A DNA stretch of 64,000 nt from Anaerovorax odorimutans DSM 5092 (GTDB lineage: Bacteria > Bacillota > Clostridia > Peptostreptococcales > Anaerovoracaceae): NCBI RefSeq assembly GCF_000426305.1, contig NZ_KE384519.1, positions 1 to 64,000 of the forward strand, read 5' to 3'. Below, one piece after another: positions 42,899 through 50,036 of this stretch. The notes below the pieces were generated by a model. That model searched no databases. It saw only the letters and a program-made list of their open reading frames with translations, and was not told where the DNA came from. Each line of letters begins with the position of its first letter. Within the stretch, counting starts at the first letter, position 1. Made by a program: the position numbers and the translations under genes.

Positions 42899-44902
42899 AT
42901 GAATAAATTTAAATTAAAAAAGGTACTTGCCCTAATCTTTGTATTAGCATTTATGATATCCAGTACTATAACAGCATTTGCAGCGGCAGAAATATCCTTT
43001 GTTACTAACGGTGCTGCTAAAAAATATGCCGCAGGCTCTGTTCTTAGAATACTTGGTAAGGTTGAAGATAATGATTTAGCAATAAGTAAAACAAATGTTG
43101 AAATTAATATTACAGCAGATGGTAAAGTAGTATACTACGGAAACATAACAACTGACAGTAATGGATATTTTAAAACCACATTTACAGTTCCATCAGGTGT
43201 TAGTGGTAATATGAATATTTCCATGAATGCAGCAGGAAATAATATTGATGTGAGTGATTATGCAGTTTTAGATGTGACGGAAACTTTAGTTTTAGCGGGA
43301 TCTGTTCCTGAAGTTGGATTGACAGAAGCAGATAATAAAATTATCTCTGCGTCAACTTCAAAAATAGGTTTGGCTTTTAGCGGGAATGTAAATTACTTTA
43401 ATAATAAAAACAGTTCAGAGAATGGCTTGCCTGAAAGTCTTGGAACGAATGATTGGAATAAAGACTGTATAACTTTATACGAAAAGGAGAGTAATGGAGA
43501 TTACAAAAAAATTCCTTCAAGTATAGATCTTGTGTCTTCCAGCATTAAAGGAAATGCTCTTGTTTCCGGAATTACATATTTTTCAGGAGTAGCAAAAGAA
43601 GACCAAAAAAGTGAAAGAAAAGATGTGATATTTATATCTGCAGAAAATGGATTTAAAGCAAATACTTCTTATAAAATTGCAGTAGATAAAGATTTATGCC
43701 AAAACAGCAGTGCGAGAATGGCAAGTGATGAAACCGTATATTTTACTACTGGTTCTGCTTCTAACGGCGGTAATGGCAGCAGTGGAAGTGGCACGGGTGA
43801 TAACCAAGAAAAAAATACTGTTATTGTTTCAAAGCCTACTTTTAAAGGTACTACGGCAACAATTGCCCCAACTGATACTCAAATTAACGATGCTGTTAAA
43901 AGTTTAAATAAGGATGATAAGAATATAATTACTTTTAAAGTAAGTGAATCTGACATAAGTAAGAATAGCGGAGATATCAATGTATTAGAATTAAAAATAT
44001 CAGAAGCACAGAGAGATAAAATAAAAGACTCAAAATTAGCTTATGATACACCAATAGGTACTGTTACTTTACCAACACAAGTAATTTCTCAAGTAAGGGG
44101 AGATATAGATCTTACAATTACAAAAGTTGAAGAGGATACATATAAAGTAACATTGACAGATGAAAAAGGAAATATATCAAATTTAAATGGCAGAGTAAAA
44201 TTGAAATTCCAGGTTAATGATAAAACAAAGAACTTACTAAGTCATAATGGTGTTATTATGAAAAATGCTATGGTAGAAAATGGGGAAGCCTTTGGTATAA
44301 CAAGTTCATTTAGTACATTCAAATTAGAAAATAAATCAGTGACATTTTCAGATATTTCAAAACACTGGGCAAAATCAAATATAGAATTTTTAGCTGCAAG
44401 AAATATTGTTAATGGTGTTAGTGAAGATGAATTTGCTCCTAATAATAATATAACCAGAGCGGAATTTGTTAAAATGCTCATTAATTCATTAGATGAATTA
44501 GATATTAAGGCAGGATCAGCAACTAATTCGTTTAAAGATGTAAAAGAAGGAAAATGGTATACGGATTATATAAATTGGGCAGCAGAAAAAGGTATTGTTT
44601 CAGGAATGGGTAACGACACATTCGGGACAGACAGAGCTATTTCAAGGCAAGATATGGCAGTTATTATTGAAAGATTTGCCAATGAAATGAATATTGATTT
44701 AAGTGCTAATATAAATAAAGTAACTTTTGCAGATGATACGGAAATTTCCGGCTATGCAAAGGAATCCGTTTATAAGATGCAGCAAGCAGGAATTATTAAT
44801 GGTGTAGGCGGTAATAATTTTAATGCAAAGGACAGTGCAACAAGAGCAGAGGTTGCAAAAATAATCAATATGCTTATAGAAGATTTGGTAACAAATAATT
44901 AG
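42899..44902 (+). CDS. S-layer homology domain surface protein
   Basis: A 667-residue secreted protein. It has a signal peptide (about 1-28), an N-terminal Ig-like domain (about 30-122) and a Big_5-type domain (about 130-285). A Gly/Ser linker and an amphipathic repeat-like part (about 300-475, with HLNGRVKLKFQV-like strands) follow, then three SLH repeats (about 480-667: FSDISKHWAKSNIEFL, FKDVKEGKWYTDYI, FADDTEISGYAKES). SLH domains bind pyruvylated secondary wall polymer. It is co-transcribed with the 426-residue protein and so also lies under the riboswitch-type leader. A hairpin at 44927-44959 follows. Confidence 0.88.
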   Translation: MNKFKLKKVLALIFVLAFMISSTITAFAAAEISFVTNGAAKKYAAGSVLRILGKVEDNDLAISKTNVEINITADGKVVYYGNITTDSNGYFKTTFTVPSGVSGNMNISMNAAGNNIDVSDYAVLDVTETLVLAGSVPEVGLTEADNKIISASTSKIGLAFSGNVNYFNNKNSSENGLPESLGTNDWNKDCITLYEKESNGDYKKIPSSIDLVSSSIKGNALVSGITYFSGVAKEDQKSERKDVIFISAENGFKANTSYKIAVDKDLCQNSSARMASDETVYFTTGSASNGGNGSSGSGTGDNQEKNTVIVSKPTFKGTTATIAPTDTQINDAVKSLNKDDKNIITFKVSESDISKNSGDINVLELKISEAQRDKIKDSKLAYDTPIGTVTLPTQVISQVRGDIDLTITKVEEDTYKVTLTDEKGNISNLNGRVKLKFQVNDKTKNLLSHNGVIMKNAMVENGEAFGITSSFSTFKLENKSVTFSDISKHWAKSNIEFLAARNIVNGVSEDEFAPNNNITRAEFVKMLINSLDELDIKAGSATNSFKDVKEGKWYTDYINWAAEKGIVSGMGNDTFGTDRAISRQDMAVIIERFANEMNIDLSANINKVTFADDTEISGYAKESVYKMQQAGIINGVGGNNFNAKDSATRAEVAKIINMLIEDLVTNN

Positions 44903-44926
44903 GTAATATATAATTTCTACATTAGA

Positions 44927-44959
44927 ATAGATAAGGGGGCGCAGGCTCCCTTTATCTAT
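44927..44959 (+). terminator. hairpin after the SLH gene
   Basis: ATAGATAAGGGGGC and GCTCCCTTTATCTAT form a strong stem with a short loop but no T tract. The next gene starts 33 bases later, so read-through is possible. Confidence 0.55.
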
Positions 44960-44992
44960 AACCGTTATAATTATAATAAGGAAAAGGTAACC

Positions 44993-45700
44993 ATGTTAAA
45001 GAGTAAAATTTCAATTAAGATATTTAGACAAATAATGTTAATCCTATGCTTGATCTTTAGTTTAACAATACTTGCAAATGCCGAAGATGGCAATGGAAAT
45101 GGCGGAGGAGAAAACAGAGATATTCCTGTAGGTATTGTATCTAGTAATGTAGCAGACGGACAGGTTGATGTTCCTGTTGATATAAATATAAATTTAGAAT
45201 TTAATAAAAATGTCATCAATATAAGTGTAGCGGAAAATAACAAGAGTTGTTTTTCATTAGAGGATGAAAATGGAAATAATATAGATATTTCAATAGCTAT
45301 GGGTGATGATCAAATAGACCCTACGGTAAAAAGACTTATTACAGTTGTACCAAAAGAAAATTTAGAAGCCGGTATAAAATATACACTTACAATTAGTGAA
45401 AATTTTACTGCCAAAAATGGAGTGTCTCTTGAGAAACCCATTAGCTTAACCTTTACAACTTTAAAAGAAAATATTATAAATGAAACAAGTGATAAAAATT
45501 TAACTAATTCCCAAAATGTCACGGAATCTAGTATGAAAGTTACAAAAGAATCTTTAAGTGTTACTAAAGCTGGGATATCAGAGGATAAAAAAGATACACA
45601 GAAAGTAAATATGATTAAGATATTATCCATAGTCAGCATTATAATTTCATTTATTTTACTTATAGTATATTTTATTATGAGAAGAAATATAAAAGAATAA
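44993..45700 (+). CDS. secreted Ig-like protein with C-terminal anchor (cassette B)
   Basis: A 235-residue paralogue of 40484-41308: signal peptide (MLILCLIFSLTILANAEDG), Gly-rich stretch, one Big_5 Ig domain (about 42-155, nearly the same VGIVSSNVADGQVDVP and DDQIDPTVKRLITVVP motifs), a shorter spacer and a C-terminal membrane helix (about 210-228) followed by MRRNIKE. AAGGAAAAGG precedes the start. Sequence between the two copies is well conserved in the Ig domain and diverges in the spacer. It is followed by the second terminator-promoter and a decayed leader. Role unknown. Confidence 0.75.
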   Translation: MLKSKISIKIFRQIMLILCLIFSLTILANAEDGNGNGGGENRDIPVGIVSSNVADGQVDVPVDININLEFNKNVINISVAENNKSCFSLEDENGNNIDISIAMGDDQIDPTVKRLITVVPKENLEAGIKYTLTISENFTAKNGVSLEKPISLTFTTLKENIINETSDKNLTNSQNVTESSMKVTKESLSVTKAGISEDKKDTQKVNMIKILSIVSIIISFILLIVYFIMRRNIKE

Positions 45701-45724
45701 TTAAGCTTTGTTCTTTGTAAATTA

Positions 45725-45765
45725 AGCCATGTAGCATTGCTTTTTTTATTTGTAAGCAGTATAAT
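45725..45765 (+). promoter_or_regulatory. terminator overlapping a promoter (cassette B)
   Basis: AAGCCAT/ATTGCTT with a T7 run makes a weak terminator; TTGCTT (45737-45742), 17 bases and TATAAT (45760-45765) make a promoter in the same DNA, as in cassette A. Confidence 0.6.
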
Positions 45766-45786
45766 TAGTATAACAATATAATGAAA

Positions 45787-45917
45787 ATTTTCCCAATTCA
45801 ACTAATCGTAGATAGACGTTTATTGGAGAATATAAAGTATTTATGTACCATTGATCCAAGGAATATAAAAACAATTAATAAAATGATTTTTCCCTTGTGA
45901 TACAAAGGGATTTTTTA
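45787..45917 (+). promoter_or_regulatory. decayed copy of the riboswitch-type leader
   Basis: It aligns to the 41404 leader: TTTTCCCAATT for TTTTCCGAGTT, CGTTTATTGGAGA for the stem and GGG region, and ATATAAA-GTA-TTTATGT (45830-45846) for the GNRA stem. CCATTGATCCAAGGAA stands in for CCCATTTGGAAAGGAA. The invariant CCGA, GGG, GAAA loop and CCTCCC are damaged. The terminator TCCCTTGT/ACAAAGGGA plus six T (45891-45916) remains. Ligand binding is probably lost, and the terminator may now act constitutively. Confidence 0.55.
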
Positions 45918-46017
45918 TTGTATTTTTAGAAAAAGGTATCCTTTGTGTTTAAAATTTAATAATAGAGTTTTAAATTTAAATAATGTTTGATTTAGCTTTT
46001 AGGAGGTGTCATCTGGT

Positions 46018-46035
46018 ATGTACAATAAAACATAA
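46018..46035 (+). other. aborted start after the decayed leader
   Basis: AGGAGGTG (46001-46008) is the best ribosome binding site here, but its ATG (46018) opens a five-codon frame (MYNKT) that stops at once. This looks like the broken front of a former gene equivalent to 41596, or a leader peptide. Confidence 0.4.
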
Positions 46036-46099
46036 AGGTAAAAATATTAACTTTAACTTAAAACTATCTAAAAAACAATTTAAAGAAAGAATGGGAAAA

Positions 46100-46348
46100 A
46101 TGAAAAACAGTAAATTTATAAAAAAATTAGTAAGTCAAGTTATAATAGTTCTATGCATGCTAATAGGCTTATCCTATATATCCTTTGCAGAAAATTTAAA
46201 TGGAGCTTTAAGCATCTATAATAATTATGCAGAGTGTCAGTCAGTTACAAATATTAATGTTTTAAACATGTTTTCATTACAAGGCAGTATAGTTGCTTTT
46301 ATAATATTGTTAATTTGTTTAGCGGCAAATAGAAAAATAAATGAATAA
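46100..46348 (+). CDS. Ig-less paralogue of the secreted anchor proteins (cassette C)
   Basis: An 82-residue protein whose signal peptide (VIIVLCMLIGLSYISFAEN) matches those of 40484-41308 and 44993-45700 and whose C-terminal membrane helix (about 57-78) sits in the same place. Only about 30 residues lie between, so the Ig domain has been deleted. The start could be 46091 or 46100; neither has a good ribosome binding site. A longer frame from 45983 also exists but its upstream part looks unconserved. It may be a degenerating copy or a small two-helix membrane protein. Confidence 0.5.
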   Translation: MKNSKFIKKLVSQVIIVLCMLIGLSYISFAENLNGALSIYNNYAECQSVTNINVLNMFSLQGSIVAFIILLICLAANRKINE

Positions 46349-46362
46349 AACAGATTAAATAA

Positions 46363-46413
46363 AGTGATAAAAGCGAGTTTTATATCTTGCTTTTATCTTT
46401 AAAAAAATATAAT
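46363..46413 (+). promoter_or_regulatory. terminator with overlapping promoter-like sequence (cassette C)
   Basis: GATAAAAGCGAG and CTTGCTTTTATC (46363-46399) form a terminator. TTGCTT (46387-46392) and TATAAT (46408-46413) resemble the cassette A and B promoters, but the spacer is only 15 bases. Confidence 0.5.
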
Positions 46414-46434
46414 TATAAGTAATTGAATAATAAG

Positions 46435-46595
46435 TTTTCCGAGTTGAATTTTCTAAGGTAATTACTATGAAGTTTAACCGCTGGGTATATAAAGAAATTT
46501 ATATGCCTCCCGTTTGGAAAGGAAGATAACAAGTATAGAAATTTTTGTTTTACAAATTTGTAATTCAAGGACTATTTTATGTTTGTTTTTTTTAT
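46435..46595 (+). promoter_or_regulatory. Moco/Tuco-type riboswitch leader upstream of tupA
   Basis: TTTTCC (46435-46440), GA, a stem GTTGAA/TTTAAC (a G-U where cassette A has A-U), GGG, a perfect seven-pair stem ATATAAA/TTTATAT with GAAA loop (46487-46504), GCCTCCC (46505-46511) and TTGGAAAGGAAGA follow in order. Downstream, AAATTTTTGT/ACAAATTT and a late run of eight T may be a decayed terminator. tupA starts about 380 bases further on with no gene between, so control of tupA is likely but not certain. Confidence 0.65.
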
Positions 46596-46976
46596 GCAGT
46601 AAATCACCTTCTATTACATAAAATTACTTAAAACACGCAATATAGGTAATAAGAGATGAAGATAATAATTATTTAAAGTTTTAAACTTATTTTTACTAAA
46701 TCATAAGAAGAAATTAGAATTTATTAGTTAAAGAAAATATGTAATTATAAAGATTAGATATTAACTTAATATTAGAGAAATATATATTGTTATTTTAGGC
46801 AAAAAAGCAAAAGAAAATGACGAAGGATAATGTGTATTATCATATTAAAGATAAGGTAAAATATATACATTGTATGTATATATTTATAGTTTATTTTTAC
46901 AAGGAGAATAAAAGTTATGCTGTTTAAGCAGACTTTTTTCTAATAAATTTTTACTTAAGATAAATAGGAGGAAAAA
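46596..46976 (+). other. long tupA upstream region
   Basis: No full gene is visible. It holds a perfect 10-bp inverted repeat ATATATACAT-TGT-ATGTATATAT (46861-46883), a candidate operator. A well-placed AAGGAG then leads to an eight-codon frame MLFKQTFF (46917-46943), a possible leader peptide. The tupA ribosome binding site AGGAGG follows. Confidence 0.5.
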
Positions 46977-47855
46977 ATGTTAAAGAAAAAAAGTATTTTA
47001 TCACTATTATTAGTAATGATAATGGTGGTATCTATGGCAGCTTGTGGAAATACAGATAAGCAAACAGAGGATGAAAATAATACTCCTGCTGAAGCTAGTA
47101 AAACCATAAGACTTGCTACAACAACAAGTACAAGAGACAGCGGGCTGCTTGATGAGATTTTGCCTGTATTTACTAAAGAAACGGGCTATGATGTAGATGT
47201 TATAGCAGTTGGCTCCGGAGAAGCAATGAAAATGGGGGAAAATGGAGAAGCTGATGTACTTTTAGTTCATTCTCCCGAAGCAGAAAGAGAATTTGTTGAA
47301 GCTGGACATGGTCCTGAAAGATTTGATGTAATGTATAATGATTTTGTTATTCTTGGACCAAAAGATGATCCTGCGGGAATTAATACCGCAGCGCCAAATA
47401 ACGCTAAGGATGCATTTAAAAAGATTTATGATGATCAAATTAAATTTATTTCAAGAGCAGATGAATCAGGGACGCATAAAAAAGAGTTATCAATTTGGAA
47501 AGAATTGAATCTAACTCCAGAGGGAGATTGGTATGTGGAATCCGGCAAAGGCATGGGAGATGTTATTACTATGACAAACGAAATGCTAGGATACACTCTT
47601 TCTGACAGAGCAACTTGGTTGAATATGTCAGAAGGTACTGATTTGAAAATAGTTACTGAAGGAGATAAGGATTTATTTAACCAATATGGAGTTATAGTTG
47701 TAAATCCTGAAAAAAATGATCAAATAAATGCAGAAGGTGCAAAAGCATTCCAGACATGGATACTTTCAGAGTCAACTCAGAAGTTAATAGGAGAATATGG
47801 CAAAGAAAAATATGGAAGTCCACTATTTACACCAAATGCGGCTGAAGCTAAATAA
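46977..47855 (+). CDS. tupA: tungstate ABC transporter binding lipoprotein
   Basis: A 292-residue lipoprotein (lipobox MAAC, Cys about 23). The mature start IRLATTTSTRDSGLLDEILP is the TupA signature, in which the TTTST residues bind the oxyanion. GSGEAMKMGENGEADVLLVHSPEAE, FISRADESGTHKKE and the SDRATWL segment are also typical. TupA binds tungstate far more tightly than molybdate. Its permease and ATPase genes follow but are separated by a minus-strand gene (47913-48485). Confidence 0.92.
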   Translation: MLKKKSILSLLLVMIMVVSMAACGNTDKQTEDENNTPAEASKTIRLATTTSTRDSGLLDEILPVFTKETGYDVDVIAVGSGEAMKMGENGEADVLLVHSPEAEREFVEAGHGPERFDVMYNDFVILGPKDDPAGINTAAPNNAKDAFKKIYDDQIKFISRADESGTHKKELSIWKELNLTPEGDWYVESGKGMGDVITMTNEMLGYTLSDRATWLNMSEGTDLKIVTEGDKDLFNQYGVIVVNPEKNDQINAEGAKAFQTWILSESTQKLIGEYGKEKYGSPLFTPNAAEAK

Positions 47856-47875
47856 TTAAATAAAATTATATATAT

Positions 47876-47901
47876 AAATTCACCTAGTATTAGGTGAATT
47901 T
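47876..47901. terminator. two-way terminator between tupA and the folate gene
   Basis: AAATTCACCTA, GTAT, TAGGTGAATTT: a perfect 11-bp stem with a four-base loop in the 57-base gap between convergent genes. Confidence 0.75.
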
Positions 47902-47912
47902 ATTAATACATA

Positions 47913-48485
47913 TTATAATATTCCATCTACTTTTATATCAGTTTTTTCATAAGGCAGATTTTTTAAAATTTGAAAAGGATAGGCATGTCCTAATTTTAAA
48001 GCATCATGTCTAAGTTGGGTTAAAAAGCGATCATAACAACCTTTTCCGTATCCTAAACGGTTACCGTTTTTATCAAAAGCTAACCCGGGAATTAATATAA
48101 AATCGATTTCTAAAGGATTTATTTTGCAGCATATTTCAGTGTTAGGTTCCCAAATCCCTAAAGGAGATTTTTTTAAATATTTTTTTATAGTTTCATCTAT
48201 AGAATAATTAAAATTCTTTATAGGTATTTCAAAGGGATGAATGTGAAAATTTGAATCAGTAAAAGGTAAGACCAATCTTTTTCCTTCTTTTATACACTCT
48301 TCAATCAATAGTTTTGTTGGCGCTTCATTACGATAATCCATATACATCATAATAACTTTTGAAGATTGAAAAGTCTTTAAATGAATAAGCCTTTTTAAAG
48401 AAGTTTTTTCATATTCATTAATAAAATCTTTTGTAATAAGATTACGTTCTAATAATACTTGTTTACGAAGAATATTTTTATCCAT
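47913..48485 (-). CDS. 5-formyltetrahydrofolate cyclo-ligase
   Basis: A 190-residue enzyme that converts 5-formyl-THF to 5,10-methenyl-THF with ATP. The motif GYGKGCYDRFL near the C-terminus, IDFILIPGLAFDKNGNRLG and the basic N-terminal helix (MDKNILRKQVLLERN) are typical. I start at ATG 48485, preceded by GAAAGGA; the frame extends upstream to 48713 but that part overlaps tupB and is not conserved-looking. It interrupts the tup operon and is transcribed in the opposite direction. Confidence 0.88.
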   Translation of the reverse strand: MDKNILRKQVLLERNLITKDFINEYEKTSLKRLIHLKTFQSSKVIMMYMDYRNEAPTKLLIEECIKEGKRLVLPFTDSNFHIHPFEIPIKNFNYSIDETIKKYLKKSPLGIWEPNTEICCKINPLEIDFILIPGLAFDKNGNRLGYGKGCYDRFLTQLRHDALKLGHAYPFQILKNLPYEKTDIKVDGIL

Positions 48486-48585
48486 GTAAAAAATCCTTTC
48501 TGTTAAATAATCAATATTATCATACCATATATGCTTTGGATAGTGTATTAGAAATGTGATAAAATATGAAAGAAGGGAGATTTTT

Positions 48586-49281
48586 ATGGAAGAAATAATA
48601 AAAGGATTACATTCAGCTGTTTTATTAATATTTTCGGCAGATAAAGAATTATATGGAATAGTCGGTCTTTCTTTAGCCGTATCATTGTCTTCGGTTATCA
48701 TATCTACATTCATTGGCGTTCCGTTAGGGCTTCTGATTGGAACTTATAAATTTCCGTTTAAAAATGCATTGATACGAATTATATATACAATGATGAGTTT
48801 GCCTCCTGTTATTGCAGGATTGGTAGTATTTCTTTTTATTATGAGAAAAGGGCCTTTAGGTTCCTTTGGCCTCAGTTATACTCCAACTGCCATGGTAATT
48901 GCTCAAATTTGTTTGGTTATGCCTATAATTATTGGCCTGACTTATAATATTGTAAAAGAAAAAGCGCCAAATGTTAAAAAGCTTGGGTTGACATTAGGTG
49001 CAGGAAAGCTGGACTCTTTAATACTGCTTATCATGGAAATGAAGATGGGAATTTTAGCAGCTGTTGTAACTGGCATTGGAAGAGCCATATCAGAGGTTGG
49101 AGCAGTTATGATAGTGGGAGGAAATATTAAAGGAAAGACGAGAGTTATGACAACTTATATAGCACAGCTAAAAAGTATGGGCGATTATAGCACTGCTATT
49201 GCAGTTGGTATAATTTTATTGGTTATAGCTTTTACAATCAATGCTGTTTTATATAATTTCCAACAAAGAGGGGAAATATAA
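48586..49281 (+). CDS. tupB: tungstate ABC transporter permease
   Basis: A 231-residue permease with about five to six helices of the TupB type (LSLAVSLSSVIISTFIGVPLG, SLPPVIAGLVVF, and the EAA-like LGLTLGAGKLDSLILLIMEMK loop, then GRAISEVGAVMIVGGN). The start at 48586 follows GAAGGGAG; a longer frame from 48556 lacks support. Its last base overlaps the ATG of tupC. Its promoter must lie in the 100 bases shared with the divergent folate gene. Confidence 0.92.
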   Translation: MEEIIKGLHSAVLLIFSADKELYGIVGLSLAVSLSSVIISTFIGVPLGLLIGTYKFPFKNALIRIIYTMMSLPPVIAGLVVFLFIMRKGPLGSFGLSYTPTAMVIAQICLVMPIIIGLTYNIVKEKAPNVKKLGLTLGAGKLDSLILLIMEMKMGILAAVVTGIGRAISEVGAVMIVGGNIKGKTRVMTTYIAQLKSMGDYSTAIAVGIILLVIAFTINAVLYNFQQRGEI

Positions 49282-49991
49282 TGGATATTATAGTAGAAAA
49301 ATTAATAAAAGAATATGATAAAAATAGAGTTCTAGATATTAATAAGCTAAAAATAGAAAAAGGATCGTTATGTGGAATTATTGGTGCTAACGGTGCAGGA
49401 AAAAGTACTTTTTTAAATATTGTGGCAGGTTTAGAGAAGCAAACATCAGGCAGAGTATTTTATGGAAACAGCAGTAACGAAGAAATTCCACTAGACATAA
49501 TGACTATGGTATTTCAAAGACCGTACATGCTTAGTACTACTGTAGAAAAAAATATCTCATATCCATTAAAACTGCGTGGATGGAACGCTTACTCAATTGA
49601 AAATAGAGTAGCGCAACTTTGTAAAGAATTAGGACTAACGCATTTAATGAAACGTAAAAGCTGGAAATTATCCGGAGGTGAAGTGCAAAAAGTAGCATTG
49701 GCAAGAGCCTTATCTTTTAAGCCTAAATTGTTACTTTTAGATGAGCCTACGGCGAATATAGATCCCAAAACAACAGGGGAGATAGAATTAATTCTAAAAA
49801 AAATAAATATTGATGAAGGTATAACAGTAATTATTATTACTCATAATTTAGTACAAGCTAAGAGGCTTTGTCATGATGTGGTATTTATGAATCAAGGACA
49901 AATAATAGAATTTGGAAGGACAGCTGAAGTTCTAAAAAACCCCAAATATGAATTAACAAAGCAGTTTATCTCAGGAGAACTAATAATATAG
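49281..49991 (+). CDS. tupC: tungstate ABC transporter ATP-binding protein
   Basis: A 236-residue ABC ATPase with Walker A GANGAGKST (35-43), Q-loop VFQRPYML, signature LSGGEVQ, Walker B LLLLDEP and switch His in ITHNL. It powers TupAB. There is no C-terminal regulatory domain, as is usual for TupC. It overlaps tupB by one base; moeA follows 45 bases later, so uptake and cofactor insertion are probably co-expressed. Confidence 0.92.
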   Translation: MDIIVEKLIKEYDKNRVLDINKLKIEKGSLCGIIGANGAGKSTFLNIVAGLEKQTSGRVFYGNSSNEEIPLDIMTMVFQRPYMLSTTVEKNISYPLKLRGWNAYSIENRVAQLCKELGLTHLMKRKSWKLSGGEVQKVALARALSFKPKLLLLDEPTANIDPKTTGEIELILKKINIDEGITVIIITHNLVQAKRLCHDVVFMNQGQIIEFGRTAEVLKNPKYELTKQFISGELII

Positions 49992-50036
49992 GAAAGGATC
50001 CCATCAGTAATATTAATATGGGAATGGAGAGGATAA

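Noticed and set aside
48486-48713. A longer N-terminus for the 5-formyl-THF cyclo-ligase
   Set aside because: It would overlap tupB and its start, and the family's normal N-terminus begins at 48485 behind GAAAGGA.
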